The position numbers and the translations under genes are program-made. A stretch of 6,232 bases of DNA. Source: an uncultured Eggerthellaceae bacterium. GTDB lineage: Bacteria; Actinomycetota; Coriobacteriia; Coriobacteriales; Eggerthellaceae. The DNA lies in the NCBI GenBank assembly GCA_934630905.1, contig CAKTXN010000099.1:1-6232 (forward strand), written 5' to 3'. Shown piece by piece: positions 5,113 through 6,232 of this stretch (its first letter is position 1; each line of letters starts with the position of its first letter). The notes under the pieces are model-generated. The model searched no databases, was not told the DNA's origin, and was given only the letters and a program-made list of their open reading frames with translations.

Positions 5113-6232
5113 ATGAGCGAGAACAACGCAAAGCAGCAGATGGTTGAAGACGATCCCATTGAGGTTCGCAAGGCCAAGCGTGCTGCGCTGATTGCGGCGG
5201 GCGAGGACCCTTACGGTCACGCTTTCGACTACACCCATCATGTAACCGACCTAGATGCGGCTTACGCCAATCTTGCCGATGGCGAGTCCACGGAAGATGC
5301 CGTTGCGGTTGCCGGCCGCGTTATGTCCAAGCGCGTGCAGGGCAAGTGCGCGTTCTTCGGTCTGCGTGACACTACAGGCGACATTCAGCTGTTCTTCCAG
5401 ATCAACAACTTGGGCGAGGATCTGTACAAGCGCGCAAAGGACCTGGACGTGGGCGACTGGATTGGCGTTCACGGCACCATGATGCGCACGAAGCGTGGTC
5501 AGCTTTCTGTTGCTGCGCGCAGCTTTGAGCTTTTGTCGAAGAGCCTGCGTCCGCTGCCGGAAAAGTTCCATGGCTTGGCTGACAAAGAGTTGCGTTATCG
5601 TCAGCGCTATGTTGACCTTATTGCAAACCCCGAGGTCAAGGGCACATTTGTCAAGCGTAGCCAGATCGTTTCCGCAATCCGCCGCTACATGGACGGCCAG
5701 GACTTCTTCGAAGTGGAAACGCCGTTTTTGCACTCCATTATGGGTGGCGCAAACGCCAAGCCCTTCGTGACGCATTTCAACGCGCTTGACCGCGATTACT
5801 TCCTGCGCATTGCTACCGAGTTGCCGCTGAAGCGCTTGCTGGTGGGCGGCTTTGAACGCGTGTACGAGATTGGTCGTCAGTTCCGCAACGAGGGCATGGA
5901 CCCCTTCCACAACCCCGAGTTCACCACCATGGAAGCCTATCAGGCGTTCACCGACCTTTCTGGCATGATGAAGCTTACGCAGGGCGCCATTCAGGCCGCT
6001 GCGCAGGCGGCGTGCGGCACCATGACCGTTGAGTATCAGGGTAACACCATTGAGCTGGGCGGCGATTGGCGCGTTGCCACCATGTCCGAGCTGGCAAGCG
6101 AAGGCGCGGGCGAGGAAGTTTCCTTCGCGCGTACGCATAAAGAGCTGGCGGCAATTCTTGAGCGCAACGGCGGCCATGCCGATACCGCGTGGGGCAAGGG
6201 CAAGCTCATCTCCGAGATTTTCGAAGCCGTTG
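5113..6232 (+). CDS. lysS: Class II lysyl-tRNA synthetase, 3'-partial
   Basis: Charges tRNA-Lys with lysine using ATP, in the cytoplasm. The frame runs from ATG 5113 to the window edge without a stop, giving 373 of roughly 500 expected residues. A short leader precedes the anticodon-binding OB fold (about 64-142, with VAVAGRVMSKRVQGKCAFFG and GDIQLFF). The class II catalytic core begins with the DKELRYRQRYVDLI region (157-170). Motif 1 covers about 183-206 (ending EVETPFL), and GGANAKPFVTHFNALD follows at 211-226. Motif 2 includes RQFRNEG and HNPEFTTMEAY (255-276). Motif 3 lies beyond the window. The substrate-pocket segment reads ATELPLKRL, where many relatives have APELYLKRL. A long open frame on the opposite strand (5251-6177) is a shadow of this gene. 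GC content is visibly higher than in the protease. Confidence 0.97.
   Translation, partial: MSENNAKQQMVEDDPIEVRKAKRAALIAAGEDPYGHAFDYTHHVTDLDAAYANLADGESTEDAVAVAGRVMSKRVQGKCAFFGLRDTTGDIQLFFQINNLGEDLYKRAKDLDVGDWIGVHGTMMRTKRGQLSVAARSFELLSKSLRPLPEKFHGLADKELRYRQRYVDLIANPEVKGTFVKRSQIVSAIRRYMDGQDFFEVETPFLHSIMGGANAKPFVTHFNALDRDYFLRIATELPLKRLLVGGFERVYEIGRQFRNEGMDPFHNPEFTTMEAYQAFTDLSGMMKLTQGAIQAAAQAACGTMTVEYQGNTIELGGDWRVATMSELASEGAGEEVSFARTHKELAAILERNGGHADTAWGKGKLISEIFEAV

Noticed and set aside
4920..5147. 75-codon plus-strand frame with three ERKT repeats
   Set aside because: An Arg-rich frame in the greA-lysS spacer that overlaps the lysS start out of frame. The peptide repeat merely reflects the 12-bp DNA repeat, and no ribosome binding site precedes it.
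5251..6177. 308-codon open frame on the minus strand
   Set aside because: It lies entirely opposite lysS, whose plus-strand frame shows OB-fold and class II motifs. The open antisense frame is a by-product of lysS codon bias; its translation shows no recognisable domain.

Overview
The window looks like the chromosome of a Gram-positive actinobacterium of the class Coriobacteriia, probably in the Eggerthella/Slackia/Cryptobacterium neighbourhood. This rests on three things: a secreted subtilase carrying three CWB2-type cell-wall-binding repeats, a greA-lysS neighbourhood, and moderate, uneven GC content. By eye, sampled lines give roughly 48% GC in the N-terminal part of the protease and in the high fifties in lysS. 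The genus is a guess; the protein families are not.

Layout. Positions 1-2876 (+) hold the 3' part of a very large surface serine protease, open at the window's left edge. Its order is three degenerate N-terminal modules, an acidic Gly/Ser linker, an S8 catalytic domain and three CWB2 repeats. A strong intrinsic terminator follows at 2939-2978. Converging on it is a GtrB/DPM1-like family 2 glycosyltransferase with two membrane segments (3080-4048, -). Upstream of that gene on the same strand are a tRNA-Pro(CGG) with encoded CCA (4114-4190, -) and its intrinsic terminator (4073-4102). A short divergent promoter region separates the tRNA from greA (4404-4871, +), whose leader carries a GC-rich stem-loop. 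A 241-base intergenic stretch with a long imperfect hairpin and 12-bp tandem repeats leads to lysS (5113-6232, +), cut by the right edge before class II motif 3.

How the parts relate. The protease and glycosyltransferase are both cell-envelope genes but converge and do not form an operon. One is held on the outside of the wall by CWB2 repeats; the other probably loads a sugar onto a lipid carrier at the inner face of the membrane. The tRNA, greA and lysS are housekeeping information-processing genes.

Nothing here is a complete unknown system. The least ordinary features are: the protease, with Asp at the oxyanion-hole Asn position, three tandem prodomain-like modules and seven catalytic-domain cysteines; the glycosyltransferase start, which sits directly behind the tRNA terminator so that any promoter must overlap that hairpin; and the structured leaders of greA and lysS.
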